This document shows, piece after piece, positions 50,489-60,511 of a stretch of DNA of 64,000 nt. The DNA lies in the NCBI GenBank assembly GCA_002483105.1, contig DLHG01000013.1:434001-498000 (forward strand). Reading direction: 5' to 3'. Origin of the DNA: Bacteroidetes bacterium UBA7674. Its GTDB lineage: Bacteria > Bacteroidota > Bacteroidia > Chitinophagales > Chitinophagaceae. The position numbers and the translations under genes were made by a program. Under the pieces are notes generated by a model, which was not told the DNA's origin, ran no database searches, and saw only the letters and a list, made by a program, of their open reading frames with translations. How positions within the stretch are numbered: position 1 is the first letter of the stretch; each line of letters begins with the position of its first letter.

Positions 50489-51967
50489 ATGGCAGTTTTG
50501 AATTATCATTACAGTATGAAAGATATCCTGAATAAGAGGTTTTTGTCGGGGATACTATTAAGCATTTTTATTCTTTATGTGATCAGCCTGCTTGTTGCTA
50601 AGCCGAGGATAGCCAATGATGCAGCTTTCGGTTTTCTTGCTATGTACACCTGGCAAGATGGGGGTGAGTGGAATAACGTTTACAGGCTGGTGGGTAATGT
50701 GCCGGTATACGGTTTTCAGTCGTGGTGGGCGCCGGGGCAGTATATGGTTCCGTGGTTGTTCATTAAAGCCTTTGGGCTGGGCTATGGGATAATAATGTCA
50801 CAAGTAGTTTCGGTGATACTGCTGTTCTTCGGGTACAGGCGGCTGATGCGTTCGTTTGGTGTGGAAGACATAGTAGTGTACCTGTCGTTGATCATTTTAC
50901 TTATTGGCAGAGGTTTTAATTCATCGGTCATCAATTTCAGCGCTGATATTTATCTCGCTGTCTATAGTGTATATTTTCTATTGTTTTACCTGTGGGCGAG
51001 GAACCACAGATCAGTAGTTTCACTTGTTCTGTTCCTTATTTTATCACTTACAGGGCTGTATATTAAAAACAGCTTCCTTATTGTGCTGTTCTGTGTAGCG
51101 CTCTACGAGTTAGTGTCAGTGAAAAAATATAGTGTTCGGAGTATGCTGCCGGCGGCATTATATACAGCAATTCCCGCTGTCATTGCCATAGGGTTATTTT
51201 ATAAATACTATTTGCAGCGAGGCTCTGGTATTGATAAGACAGGTGGTATTGATGTTTCGCTCAACAACCTGCTGAACGCCTTGCTGAAACCTTTAATAGC
51301 CGTGTTTTCCGCACCGTTTTCCCTCAATTCCATCACAGCTAAAATATCGGAGGTGTTTTCAGTAAAGGCGTCGAAAATGGAGGATTGGGGAAGTGTTGAG
51401 TTGATTGTAATGGCGGTAATAGTAATAGCAGGTATTTTATGGCTATTCAAACCTTCGCTGCAAAAACTAAAGGATGCCCGAAATGATGAGTATAAGATGA
51501 TGGTCATCTCCTTCCTTGCAGGGTATTGTATCTTTTATTTTTATGCGATTTTAACTAATAAGGATATTTCAACTGAAGACCGGCTGTTCCTGCCATTGTC
51601 TGTTATACTGATACCTTACCTGGTGCAGCGCGCATATAAGAGTAAAACTCTGATAGTGGTTTTCTGTATATCAATAGTATACGGCATTGTGGCATATGTG
51701 AATGATATGCAGAGGAACACAGGTGAGGGGAGAACGATATTGGCAAATAATACCACAATAGATGGCCGTGTAACGAATAGCCTTCCGTTGGCGTACGATG
51801 CAAATCACGGTTTCGCTTACATCGAAATGCCGGAGTACTGTTTGCTATTGCCGGGGAAAAAATGCGTGCTGATATCGCCTACCCAGGTTGATGCCCTGCT
51901 GATGGACAAACAAAATACGGTTGTTTACTATACGGCCGGCAAAGTGACTCCTCGTTTCGGCGAGTAA
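50489..51967 (+). CDS. Multi-pass membrane protein of unknown function
   Basis: A 492-residue protein with about ten to eleven hydrophobic helices. The first loop has an acidic-aromatic pattern (NDAAFGFLAMYTWQDGGEWN and QSWWAPGQYMVPW), which recalls GT-C/PMT-type glycosyltransferases, but I see no decisive motif. The start may instead be the ATG at 50,516 (MKDILNK). Single gene between two terminators, converging with a lipoprotein gene. Confidence 0.6.
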   Translation: MAVLNYHYSMKDILNKRFLSGILLSIFILYVISLLVAKPRIANDAAFGFLAMYTWQDGGEWNNVYRLVGNVPVYGFQSWWAPGQYMVPWLFIKAFGLGYGIIMSQVVSVILLFFGYRRLMRSFGVEDIVVYLSLIILLIGRGFNSSVINFSADIYLAVYSVYFLLFYLWARNHRSVVSLVLFLILSLTGLYIKNSFLIVLFCVALYELVSVKKYSVRSMLPAALYTAIPAVIAIGLFYKYYLQRGSGIDKTGGIDVSLNNLLNALLKPLIAVFSAPFSLNSITAKISEVFSVKASKMEDWGSVELIVMAVIVIAGILWLFKPSLQKLKDARNDEYKMMVISFLAGYCIFYFYAILTNKDISTEDRLFLPLSVILIPYLVQRAYKSKTLIVVFCISIVYGIVAYVNDMQRNTGEGRTILANNTTIDGRVTNSLPLAYDANHGFAYIEMPEYCLLLPGKKCVLISPTQVDALLMDKQNTVVYYTAGKVTPRFGE

Positions 51968-52006
51968 GCTAACGGGCTTTATCCTGATACATTATAAAAT
52001 AGAAGT

Positions 52007-52038
52007 TAAAAAAATAGCCCCCGAAAGTTCGGGGGCTA
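52007..52038 (-). terminator. Terminator of the 139-residue lipoprotein gene
   Basis: An 11-bp perfect stem TAGCCCCCGAA with loop AG, followed by eight T on the minus strand. Confidence 0.85.
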
Positions 52039-52067
52039 ATAGTTTGCATGCTGACAGGAAAATATCT

Positions 52068-52487
52068 TTATTCCAGTACCGTAAAGATAAGGATTTTTTC
52101 AGATTGTACACCATGAGTATTTGCGAGCACGAATTTTATTTTCTGCACTCCGCGGGAAACCAGCTTAAAGCTTAGATCTTCACTGAAGTCATTAGTTTCA
52201 GCTTCAGGTATCTTTATCACTTTGCGGCTTTCATATTCATTACCGTTTATGGATATGCTTACAACAAGCTTTGCGAGTTTGTCGCGGGAATCACCGCTGG
52301 TTCCGGTTATGCCAAAAACCAGTGTGTCTCCGGACATAACAGTAGCATCGGTGGAAGTGTATTTACCACCTGTCTTTAAATTCAGGGCAGGCGGATCTCC
52401 CAGGTCTATATCTTTTCCGCAAGCACTGAATAACAGCACGAGGGCTACCAGTACTACAGGTATGAGTGTTTTTATACTTGTCTTCAT
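52068..52487 (-). CDS. Lipoprotein of unknown function
   Basis: A 139-residue lipoprotein with signal helix and lipobox LFSAC (Cys about 23). The mature part is beta-rich with alternating polar and hydrophobic residues, reading like a single Ig/PKD-type domain (SGDTLVFGITGTSGD; KLVVSISINGNEYES; VQKIKFVLANTHG). Ligand and partner unknown. It has its own terminator. Confidence 0.68.
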   Translation of the reverse strand: MKTSIKTLIPVVLVALVLLFSACGKDIDLGDPPALNLKTGGKYTSTDATVMSGDTLVFGITGTSGDSRDKLAKLVVSISINGNEYESRKVIKIPEAETNDFSEDLSFKLVSRGVQKIKFVLANTHGVQSEKILIFTVLE

Positions 52488-52556
52488 AGCATAAAAATAG
52501 GGCTAAGTCCTAAAACCGCCATTTATAGAGGCCTGCTTAACAAGTCATTAGCTTTT

Positions 52557-53072
52557 TTACTCTTGTGGTAAGGTTACCTGCCTGGCCAACCAGCTCTCCT
52601 TCAGGGGGACAAGCCAGCTTTCCATTAGCTCTTTTTTGCTGGTAAGGGTATTGTTGAATAAGGGGGTCTCAGCATTGATGTAGCCTTTATCCAGTGCATA
52701 TTGAACCTGGTTCAGCGGCAGCATTTCAGCCTTGTCTTTTACCAGGAAGGTGAGCATCAGGCGGTCGAAGAAATTGACACTATATTGCCTTTCCAGGCTT
52801 TTGACCACTTTTACAGAAGTGTCGGTACTGCAACCGCTTACTGTTACATCTTCCTCATCGGCTATCACCACTATAAACTGCCTGAAGAGGAGTTTGGCCC
52901 AGCCTTTTACAGGGGCGCCATGAGAGAGCCATTGGCTGTAGAACTGGTGTAGTTGTTCGTTTATTTCGTTTGCTTCTTTTTCTATAAAAGCGCGGCTACC
53001 CTGGTATATCCATACACGGGCATTATCCGAAAAATCAGCAGGGATAAGCGTACTTAATTCACTTGATAACAT
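52557..53072 (-). CDS. Conserved soluble protein of unknown function
   Basis: A 171-residue cytoplasmic protein. The block FSDNARVWIYQGSRAF at the start and SGCSTDTSVKVVKSLE in the middle match a family found throughout Bacteroidota whose members are sometimes named ABC transporter ATPase; there is no Walker A or B motif here, so that name is wrong. It lies 14 bp after the next gene on the same strand. Function unknown. Confidence 0.7.
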   Translation of the reverse strand: MLSSELSTLIPADFSDNARVWIYQGSRAFIEKEANEINEQLHQFYSQWLSHGAPVKGWAKLLFRQFIVVIADEEDVTVSGCSTDTSVKVVKSLERQYSVNFFDRLMLTFLVKDKAEMLPLNQVQYALDKGYINAETPLFNNTLTSKKELMESWLVPLKESWLARQVTLPQE

Positions 53073-53086
53073 GATGCAAAGATAAG

Positions 53087-53695
53087 TCAGTTAGAATTGA
53101 ATGAAGTTATAGCGCTATCAACAGGTGCATTATAGGCCCCCAGCCATTTCTGTAAGCTTCTGGCCATTTGCCGGGCATGCCCGGACTGCCGGTTGATCAT
53201 GAAGCTGCTTCCTGTATAATGGCTGTTGACCAATATCTGTTTGTCTACAGCGATAAAGAACATTATTTCCCTCTTGTCGCCTGAGTTGCCAATATTTCTG
53301 CTGATGATGCAGAAAACTTCGGGTGCACCGGGGTGTTGAGAGAACGCGATTTGTTGTGCCTTTAAAAAAAGCTCGATCGCCTTAATATTCTCATTAAGAA
53401 AATAGGGTGAGTGAATTTTCCAGAACCGTAAGGAGCGTACGAATTTTAATGCTGACGCAACTACCGCAATGGTTACCATCAAGAGGAGAAAGATAGAGAC
53501 AAGGCTGTTTTTCTTGAATTCTACAGCGGTGATGGTTAGTTGGAGGCCTATAAACAAACCTGTGCTAATCAGCAAGGTGGGGGTGAGGGTCTTGAGGCTT
53601 ACCGGGAACCGCAGGTGTTTTTTTATAAAGACCAGGTCTTTAAGAATCGCATTCTCCCAATTCGCTTCAGCTCCCTCTTTGTCTATTAATTTCAT
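53087..53695 (-). CDS. Membrane protein of unknown function
   Basis: A 202-residue protein with two membrane helices (about 38-58 and 66-88) joined by a short basic turn, then a soluble alpha/beta domain (about 95-190). No motif recognised. It lies 6 bp after the Fe-S protein at 53,702 and 14 bp before the conserved gene at 52,557, so it is part of a four-gene run that includes the Fe-S pair. Confidence 0.65.
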   Translation of the reverse strand: MKLIDKEGAEANWENAILKDLVFIKKHLRFPVSLKTLTPTLLISTGLFIGLQLTITAVEFKKNSLVSIFLLLMVTIAVVASALKFVRSLRFWKIHSPYFLNENIKAIELFLKAQQIAFSQHPGAPEVFCIISRNIGNSGDKREIMFFIAVDKQILVNSHYTGSSFMINRQSGHARQMARSLQKWLGAYNAPVDSAITSFNSN

Positions 53696-53701
53696 AGTTA
53701 C

Positions 53702-54484
53702 TTAATCTGCCAAAGACTGTGCTACCATCTCTGCTATATCCATCACTTTTACACTGTCTTCTTTCTCTTGGTTCTTTACACCATCTGTAAGCATGGTAGT
53801 GCAGAAAGGACAGTTGGCAGCTATGATATTAGCGCCTGTATTCACCGCTTCTTCGGCACGCTCAAAGTTGATACGGGTCTTGCCCGGTTCTTCTTCTTTG
53901 AACATTTGCGCGCCACCTGCACCACAGCATAGTCCATTGGTTTTGCAGCGTTTCATTTCTACCAGTTCCACATCCAGCGCTTCGAGTACTTCGCGTGGGG
54001 CTTCGTAGATATTATTGGCGCGGCCTAAGTAGCAGCTATCGTGGTAAGTGATCTTCTTGCCTTTGAAAGCGCCACCTTCTTTTAATACAATGCGGCCATC
54101 ATTAATGAGCTGATTGATGAAAGTGGTGTGGTGTATTACTTCGTACTCTCCGCCGAGGGCAGGGTATTCGTTCTTAAAAACATTAAAGCAGTGCGGGCAG
54201 GCCGTCACGATTTTTTTGATGCCGTATCCGTTGAGTACGGCGATATTATTATAGGCCATCATCTGGAACAGGAACTCGTTACCAGATCTGCGGGCAGGGT
54301 CGCCTGTGCATGCTTCTTCTTTGCCTAGTATGGCAAATTGTACACCTACTTTTTCGAGTATCTGTGCAAATGCTTTTGTTATCCTTTGTGCGCGTTGATC
54401 AAAGCTGCCTGCACAACCAACCCAGAATAAGACCTCAGGTGTCTCACCATTCATTGCGTACTCGGCCATTGATTTAATATGCAT
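53702..54484 (-). CDS. CCG-domain Fe-S oxidoreductase subunit (HdrB/GlcF-like)
   Basis: A 260-residue protein with two CCG-type domains. The first keeps CPHCFNVF and HDSCYLGR; the second has CKTNGLCCGAGG and ANCPFC. These Cys sets hold the unusual [4Fe-4S] clusters of heterodisulfide reductase B and glycolate oxidase Fe-S subunits. With the membrane subunit 21 bp upstream it should pass electrons from an unidentified dehydrogenase to the quinone pool. Confidence 0.85.
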   Translation of the reverse strand: MHIKSMAEYAMNGETPEVLFWVGCAGSFDQRAQRITKAFAQILEKVGVQFAILGKEEACTGDPARRSGNEFLFQMMAYNNIAVLNGYGIKKIVTACPHCFNVFKNEYPALGGEYEVIHHTTFINQLINDGRIVLKEGGAFKGKKITYHDSCYLGRANNIYEAPREVLEALDVELVEMKRCKTNGLCCGAGGAQMFKEEEPGKTRINFERAEEAVNTGANIIAANCPFCTTMLTDGVKNQEKEDSVKVMDIAEMVAQSLAD

Positions 54485-54505
54485 AGTTGTTCGTTCTAAG
54501 GTTGA

Positions 54506-55834
54506 TTAAGATTGCTGCTCCATTTCTACTGCCCATTGGTCGCGATCGTCCGGACTGAACTTCCATGGCGCCATATTGTTCTCAATATTGCCCGACATCA
54601 GGTTCCATTCCTGTGGTGCATTGCTTTCTTCCATTATCAGGTAGCGGCGAAGCTGGTCGATAATAGACAGAGGCTCAATACCCACCGGGCAAGCCTCTAC
54701 GCATGCCTGGCAAGTAGTGCAGGCGCGCAGCTCTTCTACGGTGATATAGTCGTGTACCAATGATTTGCCGTCGTCAACAAATTCTTTATTTTTTGCAATG
54801 TTCTTTCCTACTTCTTCCAGCCTGTCGCGGGTGTCCATCATGATCTTTCTCGGGGAAAGCTTTTTGCCTGTAATGTTGGCAGGACAAGATGCAGTACATC
54901 TACCACACTCTGTGCAGGAATAAGCATCCAACAAATGTTTCCAGCTCAGGTCTTGTACATCCTTTGCACCGAAGCGCTGCGGCTCTGCCGGCTGGTCACC
55001 TGCAGCCGGCGCTAATTCCGGTTGCATCATATACAGTACCTCGTTCTGTATGGCAGGCATATTCTTCATCTTGCCCTGGGGAGCGAGACGTGTATAGTAT
55101 GCATTGGGGAAAGCCAGTACAATATGCAAGTGCTTAGAGTAAGGGAGATAGTTCATGAAGAGTAGTACACCTATGATGTGTAACCACCAGCATGTTCTTT
55201 CAACGGCTATCAATCCGCCTTCAGACATTCCACCGAATATCCCTGTAAGGTGAGCGGAAATCCAGAAAGGTTCTGTTGCAGTATAATGTGCAGATTGTAG
55301 CTCCTGTAATCTCAGGTCGGCGGCATTCATTATTAAGAAGAGGCTCATCAACACAATTTCCGTAATGAGGATAAGATTGGCATCGCTCTTAGGCCATCCA
55401 TCCAGCTCTGCCTGGTTCAGGCGTTTTACTTTGGTAATGTTCCTGCGAATGAGGAATATAACACAGGCTATTAATACCGTAGCGGCTAATATTTCAAAGA
55501 AACCTACCAGGAACGAATACAACCCGCCGAGCATAGGTGCAAATAATCTGTGCTCACCGAGGACGCCATCCAGTAATATTTCAAGAATTTCGATATTGAT
55601 GATGATAAAGCCGGCATATACAAACAAGTGCAATATGGCAGGCAGGGGGCGCTTGAACATTTTCTTCTGCCCCAAGGCAAGTAGCACTACGTTTTTCCAG
55701 CGTTGGGAAGGGTTGTCTTTAAAGTCTTCATCCCTGCCCAGGTTTATATTACGGCGTATCTCCGAGATCTTTTTGACGAAGAGAAATATGGCGGCTGCCA
55801 GGATAAGGATAAAAAATATCTGCTGTACTATCAT
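54506..55834 (-). CDS. Membrane-anchored 4Fe-4S oxidoreductase subunit
   Basis: A 442-residue protein. The N-terminal half has about six membrane helices with His residues (HLFVYAGF, WWLHIIG) that could bind heme as in nitrate-reductase gamma-type subunits. The C-terminal half has two 4Fe-4S sites: CTECGRCTASCP and CTTCQACVEACP. It likely carries electrons between the CCG protein downstream and menaquinone. The Bacteroidota pair is common, but its electron donor is unknown. Confidence 0.85.
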   Translation of the reverse strand: MIVQQIFFILILAAAIFLFVKKISEIRRNINLGRDEDFKDNPSQRWKNVVLLALGQKKMFKRPLPAILHLFVYAGFIIINIEILEILLDGVLGEHRLFAPMLGGLYSFLVGFFEILAATVLIACVIFLIRRNITKVKRLNQAELDGWPKSDANLILITEIVLMSLFLIMNAADLRLQELQSAHYTATEPFWISAHLTGIFGGMSEGGLIAVERTCWWLHIIGVLLFMNYLPYSKHLHIVLAFPNAYYTRLAPQGKMKNMPAIQNEVLYMMQPELAPAAGDQPAEPQRFGAKDVQDLSWKHLLDAYSCTECGRCTASCPANITGKKLSPRKIMMDTRDRLEEVGKNIAKNKEFVDDGKSLVHDYITVEELRACTTCQACVEACPVGIEPLSIIDQLRRYLIMEESNAPQEWNLMSGNIENNMAPWKFSPDDRDQWAVEMEQQS

Positions 55835-55960
55835 ATATATGACGCAGGCGTTGATTGAAGCCCGAAATTAATCTTTTTGCAGTGAAATGTATAGTTTAAC
55901 GTGGTTTTAGTTACTGGTTTTCAGCTAAATTGTTTAGGTTTGGCATAAATGTATTGCCCA

Positions 55961-56884
55961 ATGTTTAATAGGATAATCACCTCTTTAACACTTGTTTTTT
56001 TTGTTTTGAGCAGCATCCCGGCAATTGCACAGGATGATGATGGAGCTACTACCACAGAAGGAAGCATCATGGCGAAAATGGAAGATTCGCTGATACTGTT
56101 CTCAGATTCTCTTTATTTAGCGCCTATACCTGATACCAGGCTTTATTATAACGACCAGTTTGTAAAGCTGCTGATAAGAACATTAAAGAATCCTAATTCG
56201 TACGACTATCCATTCAAGAAGCTGAATGCAAAGATGAATATCATTATAGCTCCTGATGACAAAAGCTTCAGGATGTTCAACTGGGTAATAGCTGCACCTG
56301 ATGATAATGACCGCAGGTATTATGCTGCCATACAAATGCCGGGAGAGAAACTAAAGCTATACGGGCTGACCGACTACAATGATAAACTCACGCAAAGCCC
56401 CGAGGATAGTGTGCTGACGGGTGGTAAATGGCTGGGCGCGCTGTATTATCGTATAATGGGTAATGAAGTAGATGGCCAGATGGTATATACTATGTTCGGG
56501 GTGAATGAGTCGAACCGCATCAGTAAGAAAAAGGTGCTTGACCCGATGATCATTACAGAGAAAGGTCCACAGTTTGGTGCGCAGATATTTGGGGTGATGT
56601 CTCAAAAGACCGGACAGCCGATACAGCGTTTTATCCTGGAATTCAAGAAAGGTGTACAAGTATCGCTAAACTGGGATGAAGAGAAGAAGGCTATATATTT
56701 TGACCGACTGACCTCAGAGGCCGGTGATCCTAATCGTAAATACACCTATGTTTCTACAGGCCAGTATGATGGCTTCAGGTGGCAGAATGAAAAATGGAAC
56801 GTGGTGAAAGACCTGATACCGGTTCTGGAACTGAAGGACGGTGCAGCACCATCGGGTAGCCCGACGACGCCGGAAACAAGATAG
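55961..56884 (+). CDS. Secreted conserved protein, unknown function
   Basis: A 307-residue protein with signal peptide (starts at MFNRIITS, ends AIAQD). I prefer the ATG at 55,961 because the -7 box TAGGTTTG at 55,935-55,942 leaves no leader for the ATG at 55,949. The mature part is a beta-rich family protein without cysteines, with MNIIIAPDDKSFRMFNWVIA and KWLGALYYRIMGNEVD. It recurs in Bacteroidota; I considered GldN and rejected it. A terminator follows. Confidence 0.7.
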   Translation: MFNRIITSLTLVFFVLSSIPAIAQDDDGATTTEGSIMAKMEDSLILFSDSLYLAPIPDTRLYYNDQFVKLLIRTLKNPNSYDYPFKKLNAKMNIIIAPDDKSFRMFNWVIAAPDDNDRRYYAAIQMPGEKLKLYGLTDYNDKLTQSPEDSVLTGGKWLGALYYRIMGNEVDGQMVYTMFGVNESNRISKKKVLDPMIITEKGPQFGAQIFGVMSQKTGQPIQRFILEFKKGVQVSLNWDEEKKAIYFDRLTSEAGDPNRKYTYVSTGQYDGFRWQNEKWNVVKDLIPVLELKDGAAPSGSPTTPETR

Positions 56885-56910
56885 GATATCATATATACAA
56901 TATTTACTGC

Positions 56911-56941
56911 CGTCCCGACCTTTTGGTTGGGACGCTTTTTT
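56911..56941 (+). terminator. Terminator after the secreted protein gene
   Basis: CGTCCCGACC and GGTTGGGACG (one G-T pair) with loop TTTT, followed by C and six T. Confidence 0.8.
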
Positions 56942-57003
56942 ACCCCTAATCAGGCGTTTCTCAAACAGTTTTGCTTTTCTATCTTTAGCCCAAATCGCAC
57001 ACA

Positions 57004-60000
57004 ATGTTCTCTAAATGCCTGGTTCCAGTTTTATTATTCATTCCTTTTGGCCTGCAAGCTGGTGATAAAAAGAAATGGGATGTAGAAAAACCGGGTGGCC
57101 CGCAAAAGGAAGTTTCTTTTACGGTTACTGAAGGTACATGGATGAACCTTGACGTTTCATCTGACGGGAAAGAGATAGCGTTCGACCTGCTTGGTGATAT
57201 ATATGTGATGCCTATTGAAGGTGGCCAGGCAAAAATACTTAGACAAGGGAAAGCGATGGAAGTGCAACCACGTTTTAGCCCTGATGGTAAGAAAATATCC
57301 TTCACATCCGATGCCGGTGGTGGTGATAATATCTGGACGATGAACAGGGATGGCAGCGATGCAAAGCAGGTGACGAAAGAAAGTTTCCGGCTGCTGAATA
57401 ATGCGGTGTGGACACCTGATAGTAAATACCTCATTGCACGGAAACATTTTACTTCGACCCGTTCGCTTGGGGCAGGGGAGATGTGGATGTACCATACCAA
57501 TGGTGGTGGTGGACTGCAACTAACCGCGAAGAAGAACGATCAGCAGGATGTGAATGAACCATGTGTGTCTCCTGACGGGCGCTATGTGTATTATAGCGAG
57601 GATGTATATCCCGGAGGCCATTTCGAGTATAACAAAAACCCCAATGACCAGATATTCGCCATCAAGAGATTTGACAGGGAAAAAGGTGTTACTGAAAATG
57701 TGACCGGTGGACCTGGTGGTGCAGTTCGCCCGCAGATATCGCGTAATGGCGAGCTGATGGCTTTCGTAAGAAGAGTAAGGACGAAAACGGTACTCTACCT
57801 GAGGAATCTTGAAACGGGAGAAGAGTGGCCTGTATACGATAAGCTATCAAAAGACCAGCAGGAAGCATGGACAACCTTTGGCATCTATACAGGTTTTGCC
57901 TGGATGCCGGGTGATAAGCATATTATCATTTGGTCAGGAGGTAAGATCTTGAAAGTGGATGTTTCAAAAAGTAATACAGCAACAGAAATCCCTCTTACCT
58001 GCAACGTGAAGCAGAGTATAACAAATGTGGTAAGATTCAAGCAAGACCTTAATCAGGATGAGTTTCGTGTTAATGTGGTAAGGCAAGCTGCTACTTCTCC
58101 GGACGGGAAATTGTTGGTGTTTAATGCACTGGGACATTTGTACAAAAAGGAATTGCCATCGGGTAAACCTGTACGTATTACCAACGAGAAGGAGTTTGAA
58201 TTTGACCCATCATTCTCTCCGGACGGCAAAAGCATCGTGTATGTTTCCTGGAATGACAGCGCCAGTGGCAGTATATATCGTGTGAAGCTGGCAGGTGGTA
58301 AGCCGGAAAAGATCAGCAGCAAGAAAGGGATTTACAAGACACCATCATACTCACATGATGGCAAGTGGCTGGTATATGAGAAAGAGGGTAGTAACAATAT
58401 CCTTGGTCCGGCATATACTGCTAAGCCCGGCATCTACATAATGCCTGCTAATGGAGGCAATGAAGAGTTTGTTACTAATAAAGGTGACAACCCTACATTC
58501 AGTAAAGATGATAGCCGTTTGTATTACAGATCGGGTGGCGGACTGGAAGGTTTTTTCAATTCCTGCAAAAAAGATGGCAGCGATGAACGGGCTATTTTTA
58601 AAAGTGTATATGGCAGGCAGTTTACAGTTTCACCTAATGAAGATTGGATAGCTTATGTACACCTGCACCAGGTATATATAGCAGCGTACCCGCATACAGG
58701 GCGTACCATTACTATCGGTGATGAACCGACGGATTTCCCAGTGAGAAAAGTATCGAAAGATGCAGGCTATAATTTGCATTGGAGTGGGGAAGGGGATAAG
58801 CTGCATTACACGCTTGGCGACCAATATTATACGATAAGACTGGACAGCATTTTTCAATTCGTAGGTGGTAGGGCAGATTCATTATTTGTTGCTCCTTCGC
58901 AGGGAATAGCAGTTGGACTGAAAGCGAAAGCGGATAAGCCTGAGGGTTTAGTGGCTTTCACTAATGCACGGATCATCACAATGGAAAGTGAAGGTGTGAT
59001 AGAAAATGGAACAGTGCTGGTAGAAGGTAATATGATAAAAGCAATCGGGAAGAGCGGTGAAGTAACCATACCGAAAGATGCTAAACACGTTGACTGTAAT
59101 GGTAAGACCATCATGCCCGGTTTTGTAGATGCCCACGCGCATGCGGGTCATTTCAGCTCGGGTATATTACCTGAGAAGCACTGGCCTTACTATGCGAATC
59201 TTGCTTACGGAGTAACCACCATTCATGATCCTTCGGCGAATAGCGAATATGTTTTCGGACTGAGTGAATTAGTGAAAGCCGGTTTAGCGGTTGGCCCGAG
59301 GGTGTTCTCGACGGGTACAATACTGTACGGCGCCGACGGTGACTTTAAAGCCGTGATCAATTCCTATGAGGATGCGAAAAGCGCGCTGAGCCGCACGAGG
59401 GCGTTCGGTGCGTTTAGTGTGAAGAGTTACAATCAGCCACGCAGGGAGCAAAGGCAAATGGTGATAGAAGCAGCACGCGAATTGAAAATGGAAGTAGTGC
59501 CGGAGGGTGGGTCGTTCTTCTACCACAACCTGAGCATGATACTGGATGGGCACACTACTATTGAACACAATATGCCTATCGCGCCATTGTACGACGATGT
59601 GATACAACTTTGGAAGAATGCAGGTACGGCTAATACACCAACACTCATCGTTTCTTACGGTAGCCTCTCAGGTGAATACTACTGGTACCAGCATACCAAT
59701 GTTTGGGAAAAAGAGAAACTATTGCGCTTCACTCCGCGCCCCGTGATAGATGTAAGGAGCAGGCATCGCACAATGGCACCTGAAGAAGAATATGAGAATG
59801 GGCACATATTGGTTTCGAAGAGTTTAAAAAAACTGAATGATGCAGGTGTTACCATAAATATGGGTGCTCATGGACAGCTGCAGGGTCTCGGCGCGCACTG
59901 GGAAATATGGATGATGGCGCAAGGTGGTATGACACCGATGGAGGCACTACGCACAGCTACGCTCAACTCTGCGAAGAGCCTTGGGCTGGACAGCTATATC

Positions 60001-60237
60001 GGCACTTTGAAAGCAGGTAAGTTGGCCGATATGATAGTGATGGATAAAAACCCGTTGGAGAGTATCTATAATACAGAGAGCATTATTTACACTATGGTGA
60101 ATGGCAGATTATATGATACTGAAAAGATGAATGAAACGGGTAACTATCCTAAACCGGCGCCAAACTTCTACTGGCAAACCAACAAAAACGCTGATTCTTT
60201 CCCCTGGTACGAGACAGAACAGCATGCAGAGGACTAG
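57004..60237 (+). CDS. Secreted PD40 beta-propeller amidohydrolase
   Basis: A 1,077-residue fusion. A signal peptide (about 1-19, ending GLQAG) precedes a WD40-like/TolB-type propeller (about 40-640) with repeats of SPDGKKIS and FSPDGKSIVY type. The C-terminal amidohydrolase (about 650-1,060) has the metal motif FVDAHAHAGH, later His in TTIEHNMPI and the end GTLKAGKLADMIVMDKNP. It is a metal-dependent hydrolase, likely of cyclic amides or dipeptides, working outside the cytoplasm. Its substrate is unknown. Confidence 0.88.
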   Translation: MFSKCLVPVLLFIPFGLQAGDKKKWDVEKPGGPQKEVSFTVTEGTWMNLDVSSDGKEIAFDLLGDIYVMPIEGGQAKILRQGKAMEVQPRFSPDGKKISFTSDAGGGDNIWTMNRDGSDAKQVTKESFRLLNNAVWTPDSKYLIARKHFTSTRSLGAGEMWMYHTNGGGGLQLTAKKNDQQDVNEPCVSPDGRYVYYSEDVYPGGHFEYNKNPNDQIFAIKRFDREKGVTENVTGGPGGAVRPQISRNGELMAFVRRVRTKTVLYLRNLETGEEWPVYDKLSKDQQEAWTTFGIYTGFAWMPGDKHIIIWSGGKILKVDVSKSNTATEIPLTCNVKQSITNVVRFKQDLNQDEFRVNVVRQAATSPDGKLLVFNALGHLYKKELPSGKPVRITNEKEFEFDPSFSPDGKSIVYVSWNDSASGSIYRVKLAGGKPEKISSKKGIYKTPSYSHDGKWLVYEKEGSNNILGPAYTAKPGIYIMPANGGNEEFVTNKGDNPTFSKDDSRLYYRSGGGLEGFFNSCKKDGSDERAIFKSVYGRQFTVSPNEDWIAYVHLHQVYIAAYPHTGRTITIGDEPTDFPVRKVSKDAGYNLHWSGEGDKLHYTLGDQYYTIRLDSIFQFVGGRADSLFVAPSQGIAVGLKAKADKPEGLVAFTNARIITMESEGVIENGTVLVEGNMIKAIGKSGEVTIPKDAKHVDCNGKTIMPGFVDAHAHAGHFSSGILPEKHWPYYANLAYGVTTIHDPSANSEYVFGLSELVKAGLAVGPRVFSTGTILYGADGDFKAVINSYEDAKSALSRTRAFGAFSVKSYNQPRREQRQMVIEAARELKMEVVPEGGSFFYHNLSMILDGHTTIEHNMPIAPLYDDVIQLWKNAGTANTPTLIVSYGSLSGEYYWYQHTNVWEKEKLLRFTPRPVIDVRSRHRTMAPEEEYENGHILVSKSLKKLNDAGVTINMGAHGQLQGLGAHWEIWMMAQGGMTPMEALRTATLNSAKSLGLDSYIGTLKAGKLADMIVMDKNPLESIYNTESIIYTMVNGRLYDTEKMNETGNYPKPAPNFYWQTNKNADSFPWYETEQHAED

Positions 60238-60287
60238 TATTTGATTTTATTTACTATTTGAGCGAAGTGCAAATGCTAGAATATCAG

Positions 60288-60320
60288 TTGACCAAATTCG
60301 GCACAAATTATTTAGCTTTG
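60288..60320 (+). promoter_or_regulatory. Promoter of tRNA-Arg
   Basis: TTG at 60,288-60,290 and TAGCTTTG at 60,313-60,320 (perfect TAnnTTTG), 22 nt apart, one or two more than usual. Confidence 0.6.
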
Positions 60321-60351
60321 CAGCCCAACTGGAGAAAAATAACAGTTAAAC

Positions 60352-60425
<74 letters not shown>

Positions 60426-60429
60426 CACG

Positions 60430-60470
60430 TAAAAGGCCTTTCTGCTGAGCAGAGAGGTCTTTGTTTTTTT
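60430..60470 (+). terminator. Terminator after tRNA-Arg
   Basis: AAAGGCCTTTCTGC and GCAGAGAGGTCTTT (loop TGA, G-T pairs allowed), then a run of T. Confidence 0.75.
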
Positions 60471-60511
60471 TTGAACTACTTTAGAATTTATTTCTGACAT
60501 AATTCTCACGA

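Noticed and set aside
55961..56884. GldN assignment for the secreted protein
   Set aside because: The expected GldN sequence blocks are absent and no other gld or spr gene is near.
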